Shown piece by piece: positions 46,195 to 55,474 of a DNA stretch of 64,000 bases. The DNA lies in the NCBI RefSeq assembly GCF_001735805.1, contig NZ_CP017248.1, positions 1 through 64,000 on the forward strand, read 5' to 3'. This stretch comes from Streptomyces fodineus (GTDB taxonomy: Bacteria > Actinomycetota > Actinomycetes > Streptomycetales > Streptomycetaceae). How positions within the stretch are numbered: the first letter of the stretch is position 1; the number at the start of each line of letters is the position of its first letter. The position numbers and the translations under genes were made by a program. The notes under the pieces are model-generated. The model worked only from the letters and a program-made list of their open reading frames with translations. It did no database searches and was not told the origin of the DNA.

Positions 46195-47381
46195 TGTGGG
46201 GCTCGGATATTCATCGCTGCTGGTCAAAGCGCCACGCCCCGGGGTGTTGGTCTGCGACCATGTTCAAGTGATCGTGTCGCTCGTGTACCAGGTCACTCGG
46301 CATCTTCTGTCTGTTCCGGCGGTGCTGCTGCGGCGCCAGACCGCGAAGGAGGCGGAACTGCTGGTCCTGCGGCACGAGAACGCCGTGCTACGACGCCAGC
46401 TGCAAAGACCAATACGGTACGAGTCTGCGGACCGCCTCTGGTTCGTGGCCCTGTCCTCGCTGATCTCGCGCCGCCGCTGGGCCGAGGTCTTCCCGGTCAC
46501 GCCCAGCACGCTTCTGGCCTGGCACCGCAAGCTCATCGCCCGCCGCTGGGACTACTCCGGGGGACGCCATGGGCCGGGACGGCCGCCCACCCATGCGGCC
46601 CTCAAGAATCTCGTGCTGCGCCTCGCCCGGGACAACAGCCGCTGGGGACACCGCAGGATCCAGGGCGAACTGGTTCGGCTCGGACACCCGATCGCCGCCT
46701 CGACCGTCTGGGAGATCCTGCACGCGGCCGGCATCGATCCGGCCCCGCGCCGCACTGGCCCCACCTGGCGCGAGTTCCTCTCCGCCCAGGCAGCCGGTGT
46801 GATGGCCTGCGACTTCCTCCACATTGACACCATCGGCCTGCGACGGCTGTACGCCCTGGTCTTCCTCGAACACCACACTCGGCGCCTGCACATCGCCGGC
46901 GTCACTGCACACCCGAACGCTGCCTGGGTCACCCAGCAAGCCCGCACCTGGCCGCCGAACTCGGCGGGAGCATGGACCCGCTGCGCTTCTTGATCCGAGA
47001 CCGCGACAGCAAGTACACCGAGGCCTTCGACGCGGTGTTTCACGCCGAGGATATCGAGATCATCAAGACACCGGTCCGCGCGCCGAGGGCCAACGCCCAC
47101 TGCGAGCGAGTGATCGGCACCCTCCGCCGAGAAGTCCTCGATCACGTGCTGATCCTGGGCGAAGGTCACGCGCGCCAGGTTCTTGCCGAGTACGAGAGGC
47201 ACTACAACGTGCATCGCCCCCACCGGGCGCGAAGCCAGTTGTCTCCCGAAGCCCACGAACAACCGCCGCAGGTCCGTGCCCCGGCCGACCGCAGAGTCCT
47301 GCGCACCCGCATCCTCGGCGGCGTGATCAACGAGTACAGGTACGCCGCTTGACCAGCAGCGATGATTACTCGAGCTCCACA
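46195..47381 (+). mobile_element. Integrase-core insertion sequence, 1,187 bp
   Basis: Ends at 46195 (TGTGGGGCTCGGATATTCAT...) and 47381 (complement TGTGGAGCTCGAGTAATCAT...) are imperfect ~33-bp inverted repeats sharing CATCGCTGCTGGTCAA. One transposase gene lies between. No clear target duplication was seen. Confidence 0.8.
46268..47352 (+). CDS. Integrase-core (rve) transposase, one frame break
   Basis: The first frame (from about GTG 46268) encodes ELLVLRHENAVLRRQLQRP, the HTH-like WGHRRIQGELVRLGHPIAAS and the first Asp in ACDFLHIDTIGLRRLYALVF. After one missing base near 46945 the second frame gives the other Asp in FLIRDRDSKYTEAFDAV and the Glu in PRANAHCERVIGTLRREVLD. Together they make a complete DDE enzyme. 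IRs bound it closely. Confidence 0.88.
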
Positions 47382-47506
47382 CGTTTGTTCAGTTGGTTCC
47401 CGAAGCCGGAGGGAGACGGCGCTGCGCGATGTGTCATCCACGCTCGCCTGCTGTCGTGCCTGCGATCTGACGCCTTCTTACGCCACCCGCTGCTTCGTGG
47501 TGGGAG
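47382..47506. other. Short gap between IS and GH15 gene
   Basis: No gene or clear terminator is visible; the IS and the GH15 gene converge here. Confidence 0.3.
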
Positions 47507-49339
47507 CTAGCGTTCGAATCGTCGTGGTGCGGGTTGCCGCTCGGCGTCGCGGATGGCGCGGGCGGCGTTGATGAGCCCGATATGGCTGAAGGCTTGCGGG
47601 AAGTTGCCGAGGGCCTCTCCCGTGGCGGGGTCGGTCTCCTCGGCCATCAGGCCGACGTCGTTGGCGTGCGCGACGGCGGTTTGGAACACCTGCCGTGCGC
47701 GGGTGGTGTGTCCCGTCAGTGCGAGGGCCTGGGCGAGCCAGAAGGTGCACAGCAGGAAGGCTCCCTCTCCTCCTTCGATCTCGTCGCCGAGGTAGCGGCG
47801 GATCAGACCGTTGCGGTCGGTGAGGTGGGTGGCGATCGCCAGCACCGTGGACTGGATGCGGGGGTCGTGCGGGGGAAGGAAGCCGACGATGGGCAGCATC
47901 AGCGCAGAGGCGTCCAGGTCGTCGCTGTCGAACGCCTGGGTGAAGGCGCCCAGGCGGGGGTTCCATCCGCGCTGTTCGACGGCTTGGCGGATCTGGTCCC
48001 GCTCGTGCCGCCAGTGGGGTACGCGTTCGTCGGCCTGAAGGGTGGGGGCCATCGCGATGGCCCGGTCCAAGGCGACCCAGCACATCAGTTTCGAGTGCAG
48101 GAAGTGTCTGCCCGACCCGCGTGTCTCCCAGATCCCCTGATCGGGTTCGGCCCAGCGACGGGTGGCCGTTTCGGCCGCTTGGAGCAGGAATGCGCGGGTG
48201 GGCGGGTCCAGGCGCTCGTTGGGCGGGAAGGTCTGGTAGGCGGCGTCGAGGAGTTCGCCGTAGACGTCGAGCTGGCGTTGGCGCCATGCTTCGTTGCCGC
48301 TGCGCACGGGGGTGCTGTCGCGCCAGCCGGCGAGGTGGGGCAGGATCCGCTCACTCAGGTCACGTTCGCCACCGATGCCGTACATGATCTGCAGGTCCAC
48401 GCCGCGGTGGAGCTGGGTTACCGCGGCTCGGGCGAGGAAGCCGAAGAACTTGTCCTTCTCCTTCTCGCAGGCGGCGGTGGCCAGCGCCTGCAGAGTGAAG
48501 CTGGCGTCGCGGACCCAGGTGTAGCGGTAGTCCCAGTTGCGCGTGCCGCCCACACACTCGGGCAGAGAGGTGGTGGCCGCGGCGACAATTGCCCCCGTGG
48601 GCGCGAAGGTCAGTGCCCGCAGCACGCGTCCGCTGTGGCCCACCTCGTGCTGCCAGGGGCCGACGTAGCCGCGGTGCAGCCGCGACCATGAGCGCCAGCC
48701 TTCGACGGTGTCGTTCAAGCGCCGCCGGATACGCCCCGCTCGCCAGCGCATCGGCTCGGTTCCCCATGCCGGCCCGACCTGCAGTGCGAAGCCGAGGCGG
48801 TCCGACGCCCGGAGAGTGATCTGACCGTGCGCGGTGGAACCGCTCACCGTCAGGTCGATAGGGGTCGACAGCAACAGGACGTGGGCGCCTCCATACGCGG
48901 CGAGCCCGCCCCGCACAGGTGCGAGGAGGGGGTGGACGAGTCCGAACTCCGGGCGTGGCGCATAGGTGATCTCGACGGGCACTTGTCCTTCGGTGCAGGT
49001 GATCTGTCTCAGAAGCATTCCGGGAGACGCGGTGCCCAGGGCGTGTCCGCGCTCTCGGCGTCCCAGGGCGAGTGCGTCGCGTAGGACGGCCGTTCCACCG
49101 GTGGTACGGAAGGTCGTCTCCAGTACGAGGGTCTCCTCGAGGTAGCGGCGGCTGACGTCGGCGGGGCCGGTGGGGCGGATGGCCCAGTGGCCGGCGTCCT
49201 CGTCGAGGAGTCGGGCGAAGAGCGCCGGGCTGTCGAAGCGGGGAAGGCACAGCCAGTCCACTGAGCCGTCGGAGGTGACGAGGGCGGCCGAGCGGCAGTC
49301 GGACAGCAGTGCATGGTCACCGATCGGTCGCCCGCTCAT
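47507..49339 (-). CDS. Glycoside hydrolase family 15 (glucoamylase/trehalase-like)
   Basis: A 610-residue cytoplasmic-type GH15 enzyme. The N-terminal beta domain (IGDHALLSDCRSAALVTSDG, VDWLCLPRFDSPALFARLL) is followed by an (alpha/alpha)6 barrel with GTRNWDYRYTWVRDASFTL, the GIGGERDLSE loop and WETRGSGRHFLHSKLMCWVA, where a catalytic glutamate is expected, then GGEGAFLLCTFWLAQAL, which holds the second. Relatives hydrolyse trehalose or alpha-glucans. There is no signal peptide. It appears monocistronic. Confidence 0.93.
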   Translation of the reverse strand: MSGRPIGDHALLSDCRSAALVTSDGSVDWLCLPRFDSPALFARLLDEDAGHWAIRPTGPADVSRRYLEETLVLETTFRTTGGTAVLRDALALGRRERGHALGTASPGMLLRQITCTEGQVPVEITYAPRPEFGLVHPLLAPVRGGLAAYGGAHVLLLSTPIDLTVSGSTAHGQITLRASDRLGFALQVGPAWGTEPMRWRAGRIRRRLNDTVEGWRSWSRLHRGYVGPWQHEVGHSGRVLRALTFAPTGAIVAAATTSLPECVGGTRNWDYRYTWVRDASFTLQALATAACEKEKDKFFGFLARAAVTQLHRGVDLQIMYGIGGERDLSERILPHLAGWRDSTPVRSGNEAWRQRQLDVYGELLDAAYQTFPPNERLDPPTRAFLLQAAETATRRWAEPDQGIWETRGSGRHFLHSKLMCWVALDRAIAMAPTLQADERVPHWRHERDQIRQAVEQRGWNPRLGAFTQAFDSDDLDASALMLPIVGFLPPHDPRIQSTVLAIATHLTDRNGLIRRYLGDEIEGGEGAFLLCTFWLAQALALTGHTTRARQVFQTAVAHANDVGLMAEETDPATGEALGNFPQAFSHIGLINAARAIRDAERQPAPRRFER

Positions 49340-49589
49340 CGGCGGCAGTCCGTCCGCCTCCGGCCCGCTGACGCGGCCTGGTCCGGACGGACTGAGCGGC
49401 CGCTCGCACCGTAGAACGCTTCAGGCACCGGTGGGTCGTCCATCGCAGCCTCCCTGAGCGGCGGGATTCATCTCACTCAAACAGCACCACCGGCGGATCG
49501 CACCTCCTGGCCGTCGGCGGTTGCCTTGACGGGGCGGCATTCTGGCGCGTCTGACCCGCTCGACTTGTCGCTCGCACAGCTCCGTCTCC

Positions 49590-50297
49590 TCACCACGGCT
49601 GCGCCCGGGGCGCGTGAGGTGCGACGGCTGAGGGGTGTGAGTCGTGACGACCGAGGGAGACAAAGCACCGTCGGCCACTGATCCACTGGTCGGTGACGCT
49701 GAGCCCGAGGCTTTCGGCGACCCGGTGGACGGCCGGCGTCCCAAGGCGCGCCCAGAGGAAGGCTGGGCCGCGGTTGCCGTGGGTGTCCTCCACCCAAGCG
49801 GTGCAGCCCTCTTCGACATCATGCTGGTCGACTTCGACGAGCATGAATCCCGTCGGGGCGATGAGTTGGGTACAGCGGCGGAGCAGGGCATGCGGGTCGC
49901 CGCCGATGCCGATGTTCCCGTCGACGAGCAGCAGGGTCTGCCAGCTTCCCTCAGCCGGCAGCGGGTCGAACACCGACCGGCACAGTGCGGCCCCGCCGCG
50001 GGTCTCCGTTCGGGCGACCGCGTGGGGAGCGACGTCGATACCAAGGGCGCAGACGCCCCGGTCCTGGAGCGCCCTGCACAGGCGGCCCGGTCCGCAGCCG
50101 ATGTCGAGTACGGGGCCCCTGCAGCGCTCCAGCAGCGTCTCGTCGGCCCCGGTGGGCCGCGCGCCCCAGCGGCGTACCGGCAGTCGGGTCCGGCGCCCGT
50201 CGGCGAACCTCAGGTACACCGGCCCGCGGCCGGTTTGCAGGGCCAGTGCGTAGGGGTCCTCGTGTGCGGCGGGCGACCTGTTCTCCTCGGGCGTCAC
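49590..50297 (-). CDS. SAM-dependent methyltransferase
   Basis: A 235-residue class I methyltransferase. The SAM-binding motif I is VLDIGCGPGRLCRAL, with the acidic strand end LGIDVAPHAVARTETRGG, then LLVDGNIGIGGDPHALLRR and the late strand TGFMLVEVDQHDV. GTG 50297 overlaps the stop of the upstream membrane-protein gene (GTGA), so it is the last gene of a three-gene operon with the molybdopterin oxidoreductase. Substrate unknown. Confidence 0.88.
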   Translation of the reverse strand: MTPEENRSPAAHEDPYALALQTGRGPVYLRFADGRRTRLPVRRWGARPTGADETLLERCRGPVLDIGCGPGRLCRALQDRGVCALGIDVAPHAVARTETRGGAALCRSVFDPLPAEGSWQTLLLVDGNIGIGGDPHALLRRCTQLIAPTGFMLVEVDQHDVEEGCTAWVEDTHGNRGPAFLWARLGTPAVHRVAESLGLSVTDQWISGRRCFVSLGRHDSHPSAVAPHAPRAQPW

Positions 50298-50803
50298 GGC
50301 TCGGCATCGCGACGGGGTGGGGGCCGGTGCTCGTCGGCGGGGACGGCTCGCCGGACGCGGCGTAGTTTGAGAGCGAAGGCCAGGGCCGCCGCACCGAACA
50401 GCACGCCGGTGACCGCCAGCCACCGGCCGAGGTATACCCCTTCCGGCAACCGGGTGTCGTCTCGGTAAGGGATCGCCAGATCGAGGATGAGGGGGAACCA
50501 CACGAGCAGCAGCACACCGGACAGGAAGGCGGGTACGCGCAGGTAGTTGATCCATGCCACGGTCGGTACCCGGCCAGTGCGATGCCGCAGCACGGAGTGA
50601 GCCGACAGGTCGGCGAACGAGTACAGAGGCAGCAGGATCAGGTCGTGAAGGACTGCCGCCCCCACGAACCAGATCGCCACCTCGAGCGGCCGAACGGCGA
50701 ACAGGCGCACCATGGCGTAGGCCGTGAGGGCGAAGGAGCAGATCAGCACCAGCAGGTGCAGGGGCCCGGAGCCGTACCAGCGAACGAAGCGTGCCATGAT
50801 CAT
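50294..50803 (-). CDS. Integral membrane protein, four helices
   Basis: A 169-residue protein with about four to five membrane segments (LHLLVLICSFALTAYAMVRL, LEVAIWFVGAAVLHDLILLP, FLSGVLLLVWFPLILDLAI, WLAVTGVLFGAAALAFALKL) and a basic C-terminus. The start (ATG 50803, or ATG 50797) overlaps the end of the oxidoreductase gene. It may support membrane association of that enzyme. Confidence 0.82.
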   Translation of the reverse strand: MIMARFVRWYGSGPLHLLVLICSFALTAYAMVRLFAVRPLEVAIWFVGAAVLHDLILLPLYSFADLSAHSVLRHRTGRVPTVAWINYLRVPAFLSGVLLLVWFPLILDLAIPYRDDTRLPEGVYLGRWLAVTGVLFGAAALAFALKLRRVRRAVPADEHRPPPRRDAEP

Positions 50804-52236
50804 GTCCTGAAGGTGAGCCGGTGCACCCACTTGGTGTTGTTCACGCCGGGGTTGGCCGGGACGATGATCCGGGCCGGATAGCCGTGGTCGAGCGAGAGGT
50901 CCGCGCCGTTGACACGCAGGGCGAGGAGAGATCGCGGGTCGTGGATCTGGTTGCCGCGCAGCACCACCGAGCGGAAAGCACCGCGCGATTGGACGGATTC
51001 CACCAGGACGCTTCCGGCCCCGGGCAGCCCGGCCATGGCGGCCAGGTCGGTGAGCCTGAGGCCGCTCCAGTGCTGGTCGTCGGTGGACCATCCCTCCACG
51101 CAGGCGATCGGCAGGAGAGCGTCGTGCCGGCGCATCGCCAGGAGCTGCGCGCGCGTGAAGACCAGCGTCGGTGCACGGCCGCGTACCTCCAGCCGCCACG
51201 CAGGACCCACATGTGCCGGGTTGATGCCGACGGCCGCGGCCGTCTTGTTGATCTGGAAGTCCATCGGGCCGCCGCCGGGGTTGCGGTTGTGCGGCGCGAA
51301 CAAGGCGGTGTTCCGCAGCCGGCCGCCGATGCTCTGCCCGGCCGTGACTACCAGCAGGGCCAGCGAGCCCACCCCCACCAACCCCACGGCGCCACGCCGC
51401 GTCATCGTCGGCGCCGCGGGTGCGGTCGGCACCAGGCCGTCGGGGTCGGGCGGCTCGGGCACGGTGTGCGCGAGGTCGGTGCGCAGTTCCGTGGCCAGAC
51501 TGCGTGAGCCCAGTGCGCGTGACATCCGGCCCAGTCTGAGGCACACATGGACGACGAACGCGGCGATGAACACCCACGCACCGTAGAAGTGCAGGGTGTA
51601 GAACGAGCCGGGAAAGACGTAGTACAGCTGAATGTTGAGGATCCCGGTCACGAACTCGAAGATGACGCCGCCCACCAGCATCAACAGGGACAGCCGCTCC
51701 AGACCGTGGGCGACACTCCGCACCGGCAGCCACTCGAACAGCTTCGGGATCACCGACCACAACTTGCCCAGCAGCACGGGCACGAGGACCACACCCAGCG
51801 TGACGTGCACGCCCTGGGTCAGCCGGTACAGCCAGTAGGGGTGCGTAGGCCAGTCGAACAAATAGAAACCGAGCAGGCCCTTGTCGGGCGTCATGTCATT
51901 GTGCGGGCCGAGATCGGGGTTGTAGGCGGCGTAGGAGAGCGCGCCGGTGAGGAAGAGCACCGGAATGCCGACCAGGAGCACCAGGCCGAACACCGACGTC
52001 AGCCAGGGACCGCGGATCGGACTGCGCCAGAACCCGGGCCGAAAAGGCCCCGGCGGCGCAGGCAGCTCCCCGATCCGCCGCGTGACAGCTGGGGCACGCG
52101 CGGCAGCCGCAGCGACACCGCCAGCCACAGCGGCGCCGATCCGCCGAAGACGCCACCGCGCATGCGCGTCCTCCGGCATCGGGCGCTCCGGCCGCCCGGA
52201 TGAACCGGGCTGTGACGGTCGTCCGCCGTTACCCAT
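50800..52236 (-). CDS. Membrane-bound molybdopterin oxidoreductase (sulfite oxidase-like)
   Basis: A 478-residue fusion. The N-terminal ~260 residues contain about five membrane helices with paired histidines (VHVTLGVVLVPVLLGKLWSV, LHFYGAWVFIAAFVVHVCLR), like a b-type cytochrome. A TM anchor (TMTRRGAVGLVGVGSLALL) leads to an extracytoplasmic SUOX-fold domain with the molybdenum-ligand cysteine in LLPIACVEGWSTDDQHW and LDHGYPARIIVPANPGVNNT. It probably reduces or oxidises a small substrate outside the membrane, with electrons through the heme part. First gene of an overlapping three-gene operon. Confidence 0.9.
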   Translation of the reverse strand: MGNGGRPSQPGSSGRPERPMPEDAHARWRLRRIGAAVAGGVAAAAARAPAVTRRIGELPAPPGPFRPGFWRSPIRGPWLTSVFGLVLLVGIPVLFLTGALSYAAYNPDLGPHNDMTPDKGLLGFYLFDWPTHPYWLYRLTQGVHVTLGVVLVPVLLGKLWSVIPKLFEWLPVRSVAHGLERLSLLMLVGGVIFEFVTGILNIQLYYVFPGSFYTLHFYGAWVFIAAFVVHVCLRLGRMSRALGSRSLATELRTDLAHTVPEPPDPDGLVPTAPAAPTMTRRGAVGLVGVGSLALLVVTAGQSIGGRLRNTALFAPHNRNPGGGPMDFQINKTAAAVGINPAHVGPAWRLEVRGRAPTLVFTRAQLLAMRRHDALLPIACVEGWSTDDQHWSGLRLTDLAAMAGLPGAGSVLVESVQSRGAFRSVVLRGNQIHDPRSLLALRVNGADLSLDHGYPARIIVPANPGVNNTKWVHRLTFRT

Positions 52237-52281
52237 CAGCCGCCTCCTCCATCCCAGAGCCCCGCCCTCAAGGGCGACCGG

Positions 52282-52715
52282 TCAACCCGTCAGAACGTCG
52301 TCCAGAACACGACTGATGAGACCACTACAGAATGTCACTTCGCCGGTCGACCAACCCTTTGCGTCGTCGTCAAGGCACAGGCTGATACCCGAGTGGCCGG
52401 ACCCCGTCAGCCGAACGGTGGAGTCCCTGCCTCCTGGCTCTGCGTCGCTCAGCGCCGTCTGCTCGGGCAGGAGCGCGCGCAGGGTCCGGGCGGCATCGGC
52501 CGGGCCTGCGCCTTGCAGGGCGGGCTGCTGGTGGGTGACGGCGGCGACCATCGACTCACGCATGGCGGTGAGCAGAGCCGGGTCGCGCTCGCCCTCGGGC
52601 AGAGAGAACCAGGTCAGCACCGCGCCGCGCACGGTGGCGTGAATGAGGGCAGCCGCGAGCTTCTCGTCGACCCGTAGCCAGCCGCCGGCGGCCAGGCGGC
52701 GGATGATGCGAGGAG
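52282..52715 (-). pseudogene. C-terminal part of a TetR-type regulator
   Basis: The frame reads LAAGGWLRVDEKLAAALIHA, TVRGAVLTWFSLPEGERDP, ALLTAMRESMVAAVTHQQP, resembling the ligand-binding half of a TetR regulator. The N-terminal HTH is missing; the frame is cut next to the start of an amidohydrolase fragment at 52722. From ATG 52632 a 116-residue product could still be made. Confidence 0.55.
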
Positions 52716-52721
52716 AGCGAC

Positions 52722-52865
52722 ATGCCCGACAAGCTGCGCATCGTAGGACTCGAGGAACACGTGGCCCTGCCCGTCCTGCTCGATGCCTGGGCGCGAGCGG
52801 GAGTACCCCGGATTCCGCAACTCGGCTACGGTGACGAGCCGTTCGCCGATGAGCCGAGTGAAACC
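52722..52865 (+). pseudogene. Amidohydrolase, N-terminal fragment
   Basis: ATG 52722 with a GAGGAG site begins KLRIVGLEEHVALPVLLDAW, then GVPRIPQLGYGDEPFADE, the start of an ACMSD-like metal-dependent amidohydrolase (the E-E-H replaces the H-x-H of other families). Similarity ends after about 47 codons. Confidence 0.6.
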
Positions 52866-52895
52866 GCTTGGTCCGGTCGACGACCTGTGTGTTGT

Positions 52896-53768
52896 TCAGT
52901 GGCCGATGCTGTCCAGTTCAGCCACGTCCTCGTCGGAGAGGGAGAGCCCGGCGCCTGCAATGTTCTCGCGCAGGTGGGCGGTTGACGAGGTACCGGGGAT
53001 GAGCAGGATGTTCGGCGAGCGTTGCATCAGCCAGGCCAGCGCGACCGACATCGGCGTCGCCTCCAGCCGGCTCGCGACCTGCGAGAGGGCTTCGGACTGC
53101 AGCGGCGTGAAGCCTCCCAGGGGGAAGAACGGCACGTAGGCGATGCCGTTGGCGGCAAGGTGGTCCACGAGGTCGTCGTCGTGGCGGTGGGCAAGGTTGT
53201 ACATGTTCTGCACACACACGATCGGGGCGATGCCGCGTGCCTCGGCAACCTGCTCCGCGGTGGCGTTGCTGACGCCGAGGTGGCGGATCAGGCCCTCCCG
53301 CTGGAGGTCGACGAGCGTTTCGAATGCTTCGGCGATCGAGCCGGGCTGGGGGCCCTCAGCGTCGCCCATGCGCATGTTGACCAGGTCAAGGGCCTCGACG
53401 CCGAGGGATTCGAGGTTCTCGTGGACCTGCTTGCGCAGGTCTTCGGGGCGCCGGGCCGTGGGCCAGCCGCCCTGCGCGTCGCGGGTCGCACCCACCTTGG
53501 TAGCGATGAACAGCGACTCCGGGTAAGGGTGCAGCGCTTCGCGGATCAGCTCATTCGTGATACGCGGTCCGTAGGCGTCGCTGGTGTCGATGTGGGTGAT
53601 CCCGAGGCCGACCGCCTCGCGCAGGACGGCCAGGGCGCCGTCGTGGTCGGCAGGCGGCCCCATGACCCACGGCCCGGCGAGCTGCATCGCGCCATAGCCG
53701 AAACGGGTGATGGTCAAGTCACCCAGCGTCCAGGTGCCGCCAGGAAGAGCTGTGGAGGGCGTGTTCAT
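52896..53768 (-). CDS. Aldo/keto reductase
   Basis: A 290-residue (beta/alpha)8 NADPH-dependent reductase. It has FGYGAMQLAG, catalytic Asp/Tyr in HIDTSDAYGPRITNELIREA, the Lys in LFIATKVGATRD, then IRHLGVSNATAEQVAEA and the cofactor-binding ILLIPGTSSTAHLRENI. The start is ATG 53768 (GAAAGG 7 bases upstream) rather than 53783. It is divergent from an HxlR regulator, with an IS630 element now between them. Confidence 0.93.
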   Translation of the reverse strand: MNTPSTALPGGTWTLGDLTITRFGYGAMQLAGPWVMGPPADHDGALAVLREAVGLGITHIDTSDAYGPRITNELIREALHPYPESLFIATKVGATRDAQGGWPTARRPEDLRKQVHENLESLGVEALDLVNMRMGDAEGPQPGSIAEAFETLVDLQREGLIRHLGVSNATAEQVAEARGIAPIVCVQNMYNLAHRHDDDLVDHLAANGIAYVPFFPLGGFTPLQSEALSQVASRLEATPMSVALAWLMQRSPNILLIPGTSSTAHLRENIAGAGLSLSDEDVAELDSIGH

Positions 53769-53835
53769 CGTGATGCCTTTCACTTATCGCCAGGGGGTGG
53801 TGTCTCCGGCCCCCTTGCACCAGCATTGGAGACAA

Positions 53836-53872
53836 ACTTCCCATCGGGAAGTAGGCACTCTGAAGTGCCTAC
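53836..53872. promoter_or_regulatory. Two dyads between reductase and HxlR gene
   Basis: ACTTCCC-ATC-GGGAAGT (53836-53852) is followed by GTAGGCACT-CTGA-AGTGCCTAC (arms 53851-53859 and 53864-53872). Overlapping dyads in a divergent HxlR/oxidoreductase region are good operator candidates. The IS630 element is inserted at the TA at the end of the second dyad, leaving the operator with the reductase and separating it from the regulator. Confidence 0.6.
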
Positions 53873-55026
53873 TGATCTCTTCGGGTTGTTGTCGGGGGTG
53901 GTGACGTGTGGTGATCCCTGCGGTAGGCCGGTGGTATGCGGTATGCGCAGGGTGGTGGGCTGACCGCGGAGCGGCGGCACTTTCGCGAGCGGATCCGGTA
54001 CGAGGCCGGTGAGCGGTTCACTCGCGGTGAGAGAACCGCAGTGATCGCGAAGGATCTGCGGGTCAGTGAGCGTTCGGTGGAACGCTGGCGCCGTGCCTGG
54101 CGGGAGGGCGGGATGGACGCGCTCGCCTCTGCGGGACCGCCGAAACTGCCCAAGTTGTCCGATGGCCAGTTCGCCGAGCTGGAGCAAGAGTTGGCGGTGG
54201 GGCCGGCCGTGCACGGCTGGGAGGACCAGCGGTGGACCTTGGCCCGGATCAGGGTGCTGATCGCCAGGAAGTTCAGGCTGGACTGCTCCCCGGCGGCGGT
54301 GTGGCGGCTGCTGCACCGGCACGGCTGGTCCTGGCAGTGTCCTGCCCGCAGAGCCCTCGAGCGCGACGAGCAGGCGGTGGGCCTGTGGAAGAAGGATGTG
54401 TGGCCGCAGGCGGAATGACTGCGGCGGCGCTGGGCGCGTACATCGTCTTCGAGGACGAGGCCGGGTTCTCGATGACGCCACCGCGCGCCCGCACCTGGGG
54501 CCGGCGTGGGCACACGCCGGTGGTGCGGGTACGCGGTCGTTCCTGGCGCCGCTGGTCGATCGCGGCGATGTGCTGCTACAAGCCCGGCGAGACCTCCCGG
54601 CTGATCTACCGGCCGCGCCGCCACCGCAAGCACCGGGGCAAAGGACGCGACACCTTCGCCTGGAGCGATTACCGCGACCTGGTCGTGCGCGCCCACATCC
54701 AGCTCCAGGCTCCCATCGTGCTGATCTGGGATAATCTCAACACCCACCGGGCTGCCGGGATGCGTGAGTACGCCGCCGCACACGACTGGCTCACCATCGT
54801 TCAACTGCCCTCATATGCACTCGACTTGAACCCGGTCGAGGGCATCTGGTCGCTATTACGGCGCGGCCCGCTGGCCAACACCGCCTTCACCGACGACGAG
54901 CACCTCGAACGCACCCTCCGCCGAGGTCTGCGCCACATCCAGCTCCGCCCCGACCTGATCGACGGCTGCCTCACCGGCACCGGACTCGCACTCACCCCGC
55001 TGCCGACAACAACCCGAAGAGATCAG
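53872..55026 (+). mobile_element. IS630-family element, TA target duplication
   Basis: Perfect ~24-bp inverted ends begin CTGATCTCTTCGGGTTGTTG at 53872 and its complement at 55026. They are flanked by TA at 53870-53871 and 55027-55028, the TA duplication typical of IS630/Tc1. The 1,155-bp element carries one transposase in two frames. Confidence 0.92.
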
Positions 55027-55029
55027 TAA
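53936..55029 (+). CDS. IS630-family transposase, two frames
   Basis: The first frame encodes a winged-helix part (RTAVIAKDLRVSERSVERWR, ARIRVLIARKFRLDCSPAAV, WKKDVWPQAE). The second, starting around 54414 after a -1 shift, encodes the DDE domain: Asp in AYIVFEDEAGFSMTPP, Asp in IVLIWDNLNTHRAAGM, Glu in LNPVEGIWSLLRRG. Many IS630 relatives use programmed frameshifting here. The stop codon TAA uses the TA duplication. Confidence 0.88.
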
Positions 55030-55055
55030 CTAACCCAGGGTGAGAGGCGAGATCA

Positions 55056-55474
55056 GTGACGACGACGAAGGCCGACAAGAAGGCGGAGGACAACGCGTTC
55101 CTGGCGGTGTGCCCCAGCCGTCAGCTCCTCGACCGGATCTCAGACAAGTGGGTCGTCCTGATCCTGTGCGCACTGGGCGGTGACGCGTCCGAACAGCCAG
55201 GCGCATCGCACGCCCCGACGGCGATGCGCTTCTCCGAACTCGCCCGCTGGCCGGCGTCAGCCAGAAGATGCTGACCCAGACCCTGCGAGCCCTCGAACGC
55301 GACGGCTTGCTCATCCGCACCGTGACACCCACGGTGCCCGTCACCGTCACCTACGAGCTGACTGATCTCGGCCTCTCACTTCATCACCTGACACGCGGGC
55401 TCAGACAGTGGGCGCAGACCCACATGGACCAAGTCCTCGCCAACCGCGATAAGCACGACGCACGAGCTTCCTAG
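55056..55474 (+). CDS. HxlR-family regulator, one frame break
   Basis: GTG 55056 begins FLAVCPSRQLLDRISDKWVV, with the redox-type Cys and the winged-helix start of the HxlR family. The second frame continues QKMLTQTLRALERDGLLIR and TYELTDLGLSLHHLTRGLR. The two join if one base is restored near 55247 (SELA-RLAGVSQKML). The intact protein would be about 139 residues. HxlR proteins regulate divergent oxidoreductases; its presumed operator now lies beyond an IS630. Its TAG stop spans the insertion point of a second IS630. Confidence 0.85.
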
